From NCBI GenBank assembly GCA_029263125.1, contig JAJCYD010000052.1, positions 118,576-182,575 on the forward strand: a stretch of 64,000 nt of DNA, given 5' to 3'. Position numbers and translations under genes: made by a program. Source of the DNA: Solirubrobacteraceae bacterium. Its GTDB lineage: Bacteria; Actinomycetota; Thermoleophilia; Solirubrobacterales; Solirubrobacteraceae. The notes beneath the pieces are model-generated. The model made no database searches. It saw only the letters and a program-made list of their open reading frames with translations, and was not told the origin of the DNA. How positions within the stretch are numbered: position 1 is the first letter of the stretch; the number at the start of each line of letters is the position of its first letter. Positions 23,895 through 32,203 of the stretch are shown here, piece after piece.

Positions 23895-24910
23895 CGCGCG
23901 GCCGCTCGCAGGAGGATCGCTTCGACGCGGTCCGCGTAGGCGTCGGCGCCGAAGCGCTGCGCGCGAACGTGGGCGGCGGCGCCCATCTCGGCGCGCCGGC
24001 CGAGCACCTCCAGCACGGCGGCGGCGAGCTCGTCCGGACGCCCCGGAGCGACCAGGCGCCCGGTCTCACCGTCGGCGACGACCTCTGCGAGCCCGCCCAC
24101 GCGGGTTGCGACGACCGGCGTTCCGGCCGCCATCGCCTCAGCCAGCACAGTGCCGAACGGCTCCTGGCGCGAGGGAGCCACGAGCACGTCGAGGTGGCGC
24201 ATGACCGCGGCTCCGTCGGCCACCCACGGCACGTGCTCGACGTCCTCGGCGGCCCGCACCTGCGCGGCGTACTCCGGCGCGCTGTCGTAGGGGTCGTCGC
24301 CGATCAGCACGATGCGCGCGCCGGGCGCGCCGGCGTGGATCGCCGCGGCCGCGCGCACGAGGTCAAGCGGGCCCTTGCGCGGCTCGATCCGACCGACGAA
24401 GCCCACGATCGGACCACCGCCACCGTTGCGCTGCTGCCACGGCGCGGGCGCGTCCGGCACGTCCAGCTCGACGGGGCAGTAGACGACGTCGGCTCGCAGG
24501 CGTGGGGCGAGGCGATCCGCGACTGCCTGGGAGTCGGCCATCACGGCGTTCGCCCGCGACCAGAGACGCGGCACCCGATCGACCATGTCGTGCACGTGCA
24601 GCACCGTTCGGTGCCCGGGCAGCGCCGGCAGCAGGCGCGCGCTGACCGTGCCGTTGAGGTAGACGAGGTCAGACGCGCCAGCGAGGCGGCGCACGCGCGC
24701 GAAGCTTGCGACCGCTCGCGCGCCCGCGCCGCGCTCCATCCCGCCGAGCTCCAGGCGCACGACCGGCAAGTCGGCATCGTCCATCGGGCCGGCCCGCGGC
24801 GTGGTGAGCGTCAGCTCGTGGCCACGCGCGACGAGCCGGCGCGCGAGGCGCAGCAGCCCGATCTCCGCGCCGCCCGGATGGGCGACGGCACACACCGCGA
24901 GGATCCGCAC
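23891..24910 (-). CDS. GT4-family glycosyltransferase
   Basis: A 339-aa GT-B enzyme starting at GTG 24910: ILAVCAVAHPGGAEIGLLRL (N-terminal Rossmann with the GGAE donor-lip motif), VLHVHDMVDRVPRL, IVGFVGRIEPRKGPLDLV, and EPFGTVLAEAMAAGTPVVAT (E-x7-E). First gene of a two-gene minus-strand set with the GT4 at 22977. Divergent from the methyltransferase at 25007, sharing a 96-bp promoter region; GACGAT 7 nt before the GTG is a weak -10 candidate. Confidence 0.88.
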   Translation of the reverse strand: MRILAVCAVAHPGGAEIGLLRLARRLVARGHELTLTTPRAGPMDDADLPVVRLELGGMERGAGARAVASFARVRRLAGASDLVYLNGTVSARLLPALPGHRTVLHVHDMVDRVPRLWSRANAVMADSQAVADRLAPRLRADVVYCPVELDVPDAPAPWQQRNGGGGPIVGFVGRIEPRKGPLDLVRAAAAIHAGAPGARIVLIGDDPYDSAPEYAAQVRAAEDVEHVPWVADGAAVMRHLDVLVAPSRQEPFGTVLAEAMAAGTPVVATRVGGLAEVVADGETGRLVAPGRPDELAAAVLEVLGRRAEMGAAAHVRAQRFGADAYADRVEAILLRAAAR

Positions 24911-24993
24911 AGCGCTGATCGTCGCAGGGCGCCGACCGGGGCGGCTGTGCCAGCATTCCGCCGGCGTGAGCGAGGCGTCAGCGACGATGCCGG

Positions 24994-24999
24994 TAGCGT
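24994..24999 (+). promoter_or_regulatory. Leaderless -10 for methyltransferase gene
   Basis: TAGCGT, 7 nt, then GTG 25007. It overlaps the alternative GTG 24998 and so favours the later start. Confidence 0.5.
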
Positions 25000-25006
25000 G
25001 GCTGAC

Positions 25007-25627
25007 GTGACCGCGGCCGACCTTCACGATGCCGTGTGGTCGGCCGTTGCGGCTGACGCGAAGCCAGAGCACCTCGAGCTGCGCCGCGCGTTCCTGCTGG
25101 CGCACGTGCGCCAGCGCGAGACGGTGCTGGACATCGGCTGCGGCGCCGGCGAGTTCAGCGAGGCGATGCTCGACGCCGGCGCGCGGCCGATCGCGGTCGA
25201 CGTCGCGCACGAGGCGCTGCGCCGAGCCCGCGAGCGGGTGCCCGGGCTCGACGCGCGCCGCTGGCTGGCCGGCGAGCCACTGCCGGTTGACGACGCGAGC
25301 GTCGACGTCATCTGGGCCGGCGAGGTCATCGAGCACGTCGCCGACGTCGCGCCGTGGCTGTCGGAGCTGCGCCGCGTCCTGCGCCCCGGAGGGACGCTGC
25401 TGCTCACCACGCCCCACCACGGTCCCGCAAGGCTCGTGCGCCTCGCCTTCAGCCGCCGGCGCTTCGCCGAGCATTTCGAGCCACGCTCCGATCACGTGCG
25501 CTTCTTCTCGCCGCACACGCTCCGAGCGCTGCTGGACGACCTCGGCTTCGATGTCGACGAGCTGCGCGCCGCGGGGGGAGTGCCCGGACTGCGCAGGACG
25601 ATGCTGGCGCGCGCGACCCGCGGCTGA
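25007..25627 (+). CDS. Class I SAM-dependent methyltransferase
   Basis: A 206-aa Methyltransf_11-type enzyme: ETVLDIGCGAGEFSEAML is the SAM loop, IAVDVAHEAL motif II, VIWAGEVIEHVADVAPWL motif IV and VLRPGGTLLLTTPHH motif VI. SDHVRFFSPHTL late in the protein is common among sugar and lipid methyltransferases in glycan clusters. It stands alone between two divergent GT sets and is followed by a 40-bp perfect palindrome. Acceptor unknown. Confidence 0.87.
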   Translation: MTAADLHDAVWSAVAADAKPEHLELRRAFLLAHVRQRETVLDIGCGAGEFSEAMLDAGARPIAVDVAHEALRRARERVPGLDARRWLAGEPLPVDDASVDVIWAGEVIEHVADVAPWLSELRRVLRPGGTLLLTTPHHGPARLVRLAFSRRRFAEHFEPRSDHVRFFSPHTLRALLDDLGFDVDELRAAGGVPGLRRTMLARATRG

Positions 25628-25644
25628 CGTTCGTGTCGCGGCAG

Positions 25645-25684
25645 GAGTAGCACCGGATAGCACCGGTGCTATCCGGTGCTACTC
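25645..25684. repeat. 40-bp perfect palindrome
   Basis: The left arm 25645-25664 is GAGTAGCACCGGATAGCACC and 25665-25684 is its exact reverse complement, with no spacer. Inside each arm TAGCACCGG occurs twice in tandem. It starts 17 bp after the methyltransferase stop and ends 77 bp before the next gene. It may act as a terminator (no T-tract follows), a cruciform, or a site for a dimeric or tetrameric protein. Confidence 0.9.
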
Positions 25685-25746
25685 ACGCGAATCGGGCTAC
25701 CCGTCGCAATCGCTCATGCGATGCGGCGCGCGTCGACCCCACCGCG

Positions 25747-25752
25747 TATCTT
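25747..25752 (+). promoter_or_regulatory. Candidate -10 for GT4 gene
   Basis: TATCTT 9 nt before the ATG at 25762, the only -10-like hexamer in the gap after the palindrome; it would give a leader of only two or three bases. Confidence 0.45.
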
Positions 25753-25761
25753 CAACGGCCG

Positions 25762-26787
25762 ATGCGCGTACTGCTGGACACGACGTACGCGCTGCGCGGG
25801 CCGAGCGGCACAGCCGTCTACCTGCAGCGCCTGACGCACGCGCTGCAGGCCGAGGGTGTCGAGGTCATCGCGGCCGCCAACGACCGCAGGCCGGATCCCG
25901 CGGGCGGCGGCGCCGGCAGCGCGCGCAACCTGGCGCTCGACACGCACTGGACGCAGGTGCAGCTGCCGCGCCGCGCCCGCCAGGCGCGTGCCGACGTCCT
26001 GCACCACCCGCTGCCGGCCCTCGCGCTGCGTGCGCCATGCCCGCAGGTCGTCACGCTGCACGACCTCGCCTTCGAGCGCCTCCCGGAGCTGTTCGCCCCC
26101 GCCTTCCGGCGCTACGCCTCGGTGACCCATCGGGCGGCGGCTCGCGGCGCGAAGGCCGTGGTATGCGTCTCGCAGACGACCGCGAACGATGCCCGGGCGC
26201 GCTGGGGCGTCAAGCCCGAGCGCATCGTCGTCGCGCCCCACGGACCGGGCCAGGAGCCGCGCCTGGTCGCCGCCGCCCGCGCCGAGCACTTCCTCTACGT
26301 CGGTGACGACGAGCCGCGCAAGAACCTCCCACTGCTGCTCGCGGCCTACGCGGCCTATCACGCGCAGACCGCGACCGACGGCGGCACGCCGCTGCCGCTC
26401 GTGCTCGCCGGCCGCGCGACCGCCGAGCAGGCCGGCGTGCGTTGTGACCCCGAGCCCGACCTCGCCAAGCTGCTCAACGGCACGGCAGCGCTCGTGCATC
26501 CCGCGCTGCACGAAGGGTTCGGTCTGACCGTCCTGGAGGCGATGAGCGTCGGCGTGCCCGTCGTCGCGGCACGCTCGCCCGGCCTGGTCGAGACCGTTGG
26601 CGACGGCGCCCTGCTCTTCGATCCCCACGACGCGGCCGCGCTGGCCGACGCGCTCACAACCGTCGCGAGCGACCCGGCCGCACGGGCCGAGCTGGCCGCC
26701 GGCGGCCGCCGGCGTGCTGCGGCCTTCTCCTGGCAGGCCTCGGCGCGCGCCCACATCGCGGCCTATAGCCTCGCGATGACCCAATGA
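25762..26787 (+). CDS. GT4-family glycosyltransferase
   Basis: A 341-aa GT-B enzyme. RVLLDTTYALRGPSGTAVYL opens the acceptor domain, with QVVTLHDLAFERLPELF; the donor domain has FLYVGDDEPRKNLPLLL and EGFGLTVLEAMSVGVPVVAA (E-x7-E). It resembles mannosyl- or rhamnosyltransferases of O-antigen-like clusters. ATG overlap with the next GT gene (ATGA) makes a two-gene operon on the plus strand. Sugar specificity unknown. Confidence 0.88.
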   Translation: MRVLLDTTYALRGPSGTAVYLQRLTHALQAEGVEVIAAANDRRPDPAGGGAGSARNLALDTHWTQVQLPRRARQARADVLHHPLPALALRAPCPQVVTLHDLAFERLPELFAPAFRRYASVTHRAAARGAKAVVCVSQTTANDARARWGVKPERIVVAPHGPGQEPRLVAAARAEHFLYVGDDEPRKNLPLLLAAYAAYHAQTATDGGTPLPLVLAGRATAEQAGVRCDPEPDLAKLLNGTAALVHPALHEGFGLTVLEAMSVGVPVVAARSPGLVETVGDGALLFDPHDAAALADALTTVASDPAARAELAAGGRRRAAAFSWQASARAHIAAYSLAMTQ

Positions 26788-27962
26788 AGGTTGCGATCCT
26801 CGGCACGCGCGGCATCCCCGCGTCCTACAGCGGCTTTGAGACGGCGGCCGAGCAGCTGGCCAGCCGGCTGACCCAGCGCGGCCACGAGGTGATCGTCTAC
26901 TGCCGCCCGCACGTCGTCGACCGTCGCCTGAAGGAGCATCGCGGCGCGCGTCTGGTCCACCTGCCGGCGATCCGCAACAAGTACCTCGATACCTTCAGCC
27001 ACACGCTGCTGTCCTCGCTGCACTGCGCGCGGCGGGTGCGCCCCGACGTCGCGCTGTTCTTCATCGCGGGCAACAGCCCGATGTGCCTGCTCACGCGCGG
27101 AGCCGGCATCCCGACCGTCATCAACGTCGACGGCCTGGACTCCGACCGCTCGAAGTGGCCAGCCGTCGCGAAGGCATACCTGCGCTTCGCCGAGCGCAAC
27201 GCGCCGCGCTGGTCGGACACGGCGATCACCGACTCGCACGCGGTCGCGGAGATCTTCGAGCAGCGCTACCGCCAGCGCATCGGCGTCGTCCCCTACGGTG
27301 TGGAGGATCCTGGGCACACCGGCACCGAGACGCTCGAGCGCCTGGGCCTTGAGCCCGGCAAGTACGTGCTGTTCGTCGGGCGCCTTGAGCCCGAGAACAA
27401 CCCGCACGTGCTCGTCGAGGCGTTCAGCCGCATCTCGGGCGAGCGGGCGCGAGACATGAAGCTCGTCGTCGTAGGCGGCGCGCCGTACGCGCACGACTAC
27501 ATCAAGCAGGTGCAGCGCGCCGGCGACCCGCGCGTCGTGTTCCCCGGCTACGTCTTCGGGCGCGGCTATTGGGAGTTGCAGCATCACGCCTACGTCTTCT
27601 GCGCGCCGACGGAGGTCGGCGGTACGCACCCCGTCATCCTCGAGGCGCTCGCCGCCGGCAACTGCGTGCTCGTCAACGACCACGCTCCCAACGTCGAGAC
27701 CGTCGGCGACGCCGGCGTGACGTTCTCGGGCAAGGAGGGCGTGGCGTCGCTGACCGAGCAGCTCGGTCGCCTGTTCGACGAGCCCGAGCTCGTGGAGCAC
27801 TACCGCGCCCGCGCCCGCGAGCGGGCTCGGCGCTACTCCTGGGACGCGGTCACCGACGAGTACGAGCAGCTGCTGGTCAACGTGCGCGAGATGGGCGGAC
27901 CCGGCGCCCTGCCGGTCGAGCTCGTCGATGCCGACGGCTCGCAGCCACTGGCCGCGAGCTGA
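26784..27962 (+). CDS. GT4 glycosyltransferase with DUF1972 N-terminal domain
   Basis: A 392-aa enzyme. The DUF1972 signature KVAILGTRGIPASYSGFETA starts the protein, and TVINVDGLDSDRSKW with ITDSHAVAEIF follow, as in rhamnosyl- or fucosyltransferases of this group. The donor half shows YVLFVGRLEPENNPHVLVEA and THPVILEALAAGNCVLV. Last gene of the plus-strand pair; its stop lies 7 bp from the stop of the convergent hydrolase gene. Probably rhamnosyltransferase-like by family; acceptor unknown. Confidence 0.88.
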   Translation: MKVAILGTRGIPASYSGFETAAEQLASRLTQRGHEVIVYCRPHVVDRRLKEHRGARLVHLPAIRNKYLDTFSHTLLSSLHCARRVRPDVALFFIAGNSPMCLLTRGAGIPTVINVDGLDSDRSKWPAVAKAYLRFAERNAPRWSDTAITDSHAVAEIFEQRYRQRIGVVPYGVEDPGHTGTETLERLGLEPGKYVLFVGRLEPENNPHVLVEAFSRISGERARDMKLVVVGGAPYAHDYIKQVQRAGDPRVVFPGYVFGRGYWELQHHAYVFCAPTEVGGTHPVILEALAAGNCVLVNDHAPNVETVGDAGVTFSGKEGVASLTEQLGRLFDEPELVEHYRARARERARRYSWDAVTDEYEQLLVNVREMGGPGALPVELVDADGSQPLAAS

Positions 27963-27969
27963 TCGGCGG

Positions 27970-29571
27970 TCAGCGCTTGGAGCGCTTCCTGAGGACCGTC
28001 ACCCGCGCGGGGCGGCTGACGGTGATCTTCGAGCCGTTGCGCCAGCGCAGGCGCAGGTAGCCGGACCTCGGCACCCTGACCGACGTGTTGAGGTAGTGCC
28101 GCGGGCCCTTGACCGTCAGGCGCTTGCGTGTCTTGTAGCGCTTGGAGCCCTTCGGGCGCCACTGGATCGACACCCGTTCGCGGTCCTGGGCGTCGGCGGC
28201 GCGCAGCATGCCGAAGATCCTGACCGGCGTGCCACGTCGCACGCGCTGCGTCTTGACGTGCAGCGGGGTGATGTACGCCTTGTAGGACGGCTTCTTCTTG
28301 CCCGCGAGCGACATGAGGCCGCTCTGGAAGGTGCGCCAGGCCAGGCTCGGGTTGGTCTTCGGGTCGACGTTCGCCGTCGGCGCATCGTCGACGAGGAGGA
28401 ACTGGCTCAGCGCGCGCACGTTGGGATTGCGCATGGTGAGGTATTCGGCCTCGTTGTTGAACGCGGCCTGCTGGGAGAAGGACACGGAGACCGGGTCGGG
28501 CTTGGTCTGGTAGCCGTACTCGGTGAGGTACAGCGGCGTGCCGCGCCTGGTCTGCGGCTTCTGGCGGTAGCGCTGGTAGATGCGCTTGAGCTCGCGGCTG
28601 AGATCGCGCAGGTTGGCGACGGTCACCCAGTCGTCGGACTTCGTCGGCTTGACGGACGGTGGCGCCAGCAGATCGTAGGGATGATGGGCATAGCCCGAGG
28701 CGCGAAACAGCGCGGGGTTCTGGGCGACGAAGCCCCCAGGGTCGTTGCGCGGGCAGGAGCGGATGTCGGCCGAGCGGCCCTTCAGCAGCTGGAGGTTGTC
28801 GTCCACGCAGTACAGACGGCGGATGAAGCGCAGCGCATCGAGCGACCGGCTGACGCCCTTCTTCTTGCGCGAGCCCTGCGGAGCCGTCTCGCCTATGAGG
28901 ATCGTGTCGGTGCCGTGGCCGCTGTCGGCAAGGCCTGTCCATGCGGCCGCGACGAGCCCGCGATAGATGGCCGGAGCCGCCTCCACCAGGCGCGTGGACT
29001 TGCGCGGGTCCGGAGACCACTGCGGCGTCAGCCAGCCCGCCTGGTTGGGCTCGTTCCAGACCGACCAGTAGTTCACGCGCGGAAGGCCCTGGTACTTGCC
29101 GCTGTAGCGCGTGCCGACCGCCTTGACGAACTGGCCGAACTCCGAGGTGCTCGGCGCCCACGTGTCCTGCAGATCCGCGCGACTGGCGGGAGCGGTCCCG
29201 GCGGCCCAGCGCGGCACCGGCGAGGTGATGTTGAGGTTCACGAGGATCCCTTTGTCCCGCGCGCTGCGGATCAGCCGGTCATATCGTTCCCAGTGGGCGG
29301 CCGGGTAGGCGGCCGGATCGGTCGGGTCGAAGTTCGGCTTGGTCACCGAATCGTTGGCCGGGGCGACGATCTTCCAGAACACCGAGACACGGATGCGGTC
29401 GACGCCGAAGGCCTTCAGCTGGTCCAGCGTCTTCTCGACGACCGCGGGCTGGCCGTAGACCAGCTGGATGTCGTCCTGGAACATGGACTCCTGCGTCCGC
29501 GACGCGGAGGCCGCAGTCGGGAGGGCCGCCAGCAGGAGGGCGGCTGCGATGAGGGAGAGGAGTCGGTTCAA
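27970..29571 (-). CDS. Secreted clan GH-A-like glycoside hydrolase
   Basis: A 533-aa exported protein. A signal peptide (LLSLIAAALLLAALPTAASA, 4-23) precedes a TIM-barrel-like domain with the paired glutamates expected of clan GH-A: E174 in WSVWNEPN (acid/base) and E351 in LYLTEYGYQT (nucleophile). A basic C-terminal beta domain (about 430-533, RTRVRRGTPVRIFG-like strands rich in Lys/Arg) may bind polysaccharide. TTG start overlaps the ligase stop (TTGA). Co-transcription with a WaaL-type ligase suggests trimming or remodelling of the same surface glycan; exact GH family (5/39/like) not decided. Confidence 0.77.
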   Translation of the reverse strand: MNRLLSLIAAALLLAALPTAASASRTQESMFQDDIQLVYGQPAVVEKTLDQLKAFGVDRIRVSVFWKIVAPANDSVTKPNFDPTDPAAYPAAHWERYDRLIRSARDKGILVNLNITSPVPRWAAGTAPASRADLQDTWAPSTSEFGQFVKAVGTRYSGKYQGLPRVNYWSVWNEPNQAGWLTPQWSPDPRKSTRLVEAAPAIYRGLVAAAWTGLADSGHGTDTILIGETAPQGSRKKKGVSRSLDALRFIRRLYCVDDNLQLLKGRSADIRSCPRNDPGGFVAQNPALFRASGYAHHPYDLLAPPSVKPTKSDDWVTVANLRDLSRELKRIYQRYRQKPQTRRGTPLYLTEYGYQTKPDPVSVSFSQQAAFNNEAEYLTMRNPNVRALSQFLLVDDAPTANVDPKTNPSLAWRTFQSGLMSLAGKKKPSYKAYITPLHVKTQRVRRGTPVRIFGMLRAADAQDRERVSIQWRPKGSKRYKTRKRLTVKGPRHYLNTSVRVPRSGYLRLRWRNGSKITVSRPARVTVLRKRSKR

Positions 29572-31658
29572 GGTGCCAGGGCGCCGGCGGTGATCTGCTT
29601 GCGCGCTTGAAGGAACACACCAAGCGGCCGAGAAGAGCGGGGATCAAGATAGACGGCCCGGCGGCTCGCCGTGACAGCGGCCTGCGGGTCCTTGGCGCGC
29701 AGCTCGAAGCTCGCCAGCTGGATCCACGGCTCGGGATTGGCGGGCTGTAGGCGCACTGCCTGTTCCAACGCAGCGCGCGCCTGAACCTTGCGATTGCCGG
29801 CCTCTTCCTCGATGCGCGCGAGCTTGTACAGCGGATCCAGGGCCAAGGGATTGAGGTCGTGGGCGCGCTTGGCCTGTGCGCGGGCGCTGTCGACGTCGCC
29901 GGATTCCAGCGTCTGCAATGCCTTCTGGGCAAGGGCGTCGGACCGCAGCGGCTGCCAGGTCGTCCATGCGGCGACGAGCGCGAGCAGCACCACGACGAGG
30001 GCACAGAGCGCTCGGGAGCGCTCAGCGAAGCCGGCGCGCAGACGCTCGCCGACACGGCCGTGCGCCCGCCGCGCCTCGGGCGCGCTCAGCGGCCCTCGTC
30101 CGACGATCCAGCCTGCCGCCAAGAGCCCCGCCACCGCGTTGGCAGGCACGAACCACGTCCAGTCAATGGTGGAATGTGCGCCGAAGACGAGCGCGACCGC
30201 GGCGAGCGTCAGCAGCCCGATGCGCTCCGGAGAGAAGTCTCTCGTACGGTCGGCCCGCCGACGCCGAAATCCTGCGGCGGCGGCCGCGCTCGCGAGCCAC
30301 GCGCCGACCAACGCGAGGCTGATGGCAAGACCGACGACCCCCAGGTCGGCCAGGGTCTGCACGACATACCCGTGCGCGTGGCGCACCGCTCCCTCGTCTT
30401 CGCGGTAGCGCTTGCGCACGGTCGCATAGCCTCCTGCGCCCACGCCGACCACCGGGTCGGCGTTGAAGACTCCGATCGCCTGGTTCCAGTAGAGCGCGCG
30501 GACGCTTCCGGCCGCCGTCAGGCGGCTCGGGTCGTTGATCGGCAGCGACGCGCCGGGGTCGGTGAGCGACTCCCAGGTGCTCGAGATCGAACCGCCCAGG
30601 CCCTTGTCGGAGAACACCATCCCCGCCCCGACGGCGACCGGGAAGAGCGCCACGCAGACCAGCAACGTCGTGCCGATTCGCCGGCGCAGGCGCGGGCCAG
30701 GCGGCCGCGCCGCCGCGACGAACCCCGTCGCGAGCCCGACGAGCGTCAGCACGACGAGCAGCACGATCACGAGCAGCGCGAGCTGCAGGCCCGCCTGCTC
30801 GCGCAGGTCCAGCGGGACGCGGTCGTCGCTGAGCGGGCCCTGCGAGAACGCCCATGCCGCCGCCAGCGCGGCGCCGGCGGTGCCCGAGACCAGCAGCGCC
30901 GCGGCGCGCAGGCGCAGCGGCTTGACGGCGATCAGCCAGAACGCCGCGCCTGCGATGGCGGCCAGCAATGCGCCACGGGAGTAGGACAGCAGCATCGTCA
31001 GCACGACCAGGCCGAGCGCCGGATACGCCAGCGCGTTGAGCGTCTGATGGCCCGTGCGGCGGGTGCCGAGCCACAGAAGTCCGGGGACCGCGAGCGCCGC
31101 CATCAGCCCGACGCCGTTCCAGTAGCCGAATGGCTCGCTGAGGCGGGAATAGATCTCGTCGGGGTTCAGGGCGCCGGGCGCGATCTTCGTCAGCACCGCG
31201 TAGGCGCTGATGGCGACGGCCGACAGGGTGATCGCGCCGACCACGGCGCCCCAGCGTCCCGGGATCGCGTGCGCCAGCGCGACTCCACCGGCGAACACCG
31301 CCAGGTAGGCGAACGTGCGGTTGGCCTCGAGGTAGGCGTCCGCGGGATTCGCGGCCCACATCAGCGATAGGGCGGTCAGCACCGCCAGCGCGAGCAGCAG
31401 CCCGACGCTGATCGAGCCCCACAGGCGCGTTCGTCGCGGCGCCAGCAGCACGGATCCTGCGATCGCTAGCCCCCCGAGAGCGATCAGCGCGATCTCGACG
31501 GGGGCCGTGCGGCGAAGCTGCAGGCCGCCGTCTGCTTGGAAGGCGACCGCGCAGATGACCGCGGCGAGCCCGGTCGTCAGCAGCGGCTGTGCGGCGAGGC
31601 CCGGGACGCTGAGCGTCCCGACCCGCGCCGGCTTGTCAAGTGCGGCGGGCGTGGACAA
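29568..31658 (-). CDS. O-antigen ligase/polymerase (Wzy_C, WaaL-like) with TPR tail
   Basis: About 696 aa with ten or more hydrophobic segments over residues 20-510. The Wzy_C region shows YWNGVGLMAALAVPGLLWLG, SYSRGALLAA and VGVGAGGYATVRKRYREDE followed by HAHGYVVQTLADLGVVGL, which is the signature loop (His and Arg residues) of WaaL/PglL ligases. The last 140 residues are soluble and TPR-like (LNPLALDPLYKLARIEEEAG, LEQAVRLQPANPEPWIQLAS). It would act at the outer face of the membrane, transferring polyprenyl-linked glycan. The start is uncertain: TTG 31658 (overlap 23 bp with the upstream gene), GTG 31679 and TTG 31682 are in frame. Confidence 0.88.
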   Translation of the reverse strand: MSTPAALDKPARVGTLSVPGLAAQPLLTTGLAAVICAVAFQADGGLQLRRTAPVEIALIALGGLAIAGSVLLAPRRTRLWGSISVGLLLALAVLTALSLMWAANPADAYLEANRTFAYLAVFAGGVALAHAIPGRWGAVVGAITLSAVAISAYAVLTKIAPGALNPDEIYSRLSEPFGYWNGVGLMAALAVPGLLWLGTRRTGHQTLNALAYPALGLVVLTMLLSYSRGALLAAIAGAAFWLIAVKPLRLRAAALLVSGTAGAALAAAWAFSQGPLSDDRVPLDLREQAGLQLALLVIVLLVVLTLVGLATGFVAAARPPGPRLRRRIGTTLLVCVALFPVAVGAGMVFSDKGLGGSISSTWESLTDPGASLPINDPSRLTAAGSVRALYWNQAIGVFNADPVVGVGAGGYATVRKRYREDEGAVRHAHGYVVQTLADLGVVGLAISLALVGAWLASAAAAAGFRRRRADRTRDFSPERIGLLTLAAVALVFGAHSTIDWTWFVPANAVAGLLAAGWIVGRGPLSAPEARRAHGRVGERLRAGFAERSRALCALVVVLLALVAAWTTWQPLRSDALAQKALQTLESGDVDSARAQAKRAHDLNPLALDPLYKLARIEEEAGNRKVQARAALEQAVRLQPANPEPWIQLASFELRAKDPQAAVTASRRAVYLDPRSSRPLGVFLQARKQITAGALAP

Positions 31659-32199
31659 GACGACGGACGCGCATGGCACCAAGTCCGAGCCCGCCGACGG
31701 ACAGCAGCGCGAGCAGGACGAGAAGCGGTGTCGGGAGGTCAGCGAGCTGGCCGGCGCCTGGAGCGCGGCCGACGTTCGCCGTGTTCACGGGGTCACCGGG
31801 ACCGATCGCGACGGGCGCATTGCGTGTGGCGTCGTCGACCGCCGCGCGGTCGGCGTCCGAGGCCGCGGCAAGCTGGTCCTTCGCAGTGCCCGGCGGCGGC
31901 GGCGGTGCCGCGACCTGACCACCGGAGCTGCCGTCAGAGCCGCTTGAGCGCTTGCCCGCGCCCCCCTTCGAGGCGGCGCCGTCCTGGGCGCGGGCAATGA
32001 TGTCGCGACAGTTGCCGTACTGGTCGGCGTCGGCCGGGAGCTTGTCCAGCGCGTCCTTGTACTCCTTCTGGGAGTAGGTCTTGGACAGAACCTCGTCGTC
32101 GGTGCAGTCGTTGATGACGTCGCGACCCGCTGCTTGCGCCGTGGCGCCGGTAAGTGCGAGGGTGAGCAGCGTCGCGGACGTGATGAGGAGCTTGCGCAT
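31636..32199 (-). CDS. Secreted protein with C-terminal membrane anchor
   Basis: A 187-aa protein: signal peptide (RKLLITSATLLTLALTGATA), a small domain with two cysteines (C32 and C64 in NDCTDDEVLSKTYSQKEYKD and YGNCRDIIARAQDG), a flexible Gly/Ser/Pro segment and a hydrophobic C-terminal helix (about 157-180) followed by RVRRLVHARRT. The order (exported domain, low-complexity spacer, helix, basic tail) looks like a wall- or membrane-anchored protein, although no LPXTG motif is present. The family is familiar from Solirubrobacterales-type genomes as a conserved hypothetical (from memory). First gene of the ligase-hydrolase operon. Confidence 0.7.
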   Translation of the reverse strand: MRKLLITSATLLTLALTGATAQAAGRDVINDCTDDEVLSKTYSQKEYKDALDKLPADADQYGNCRDIIARAQDGAASKGGAGKRSSGSDGSSGGQVAAPPPPPGTAKDQLAAASDADRAAVDDATRNAPVAIGPGDPVNTANVGRAPGAGQLADLPTPLLVLLALLSVGGLGLGAMRVRRLVHARRT

Positions 32200-32203
32200 G
32201 AGG

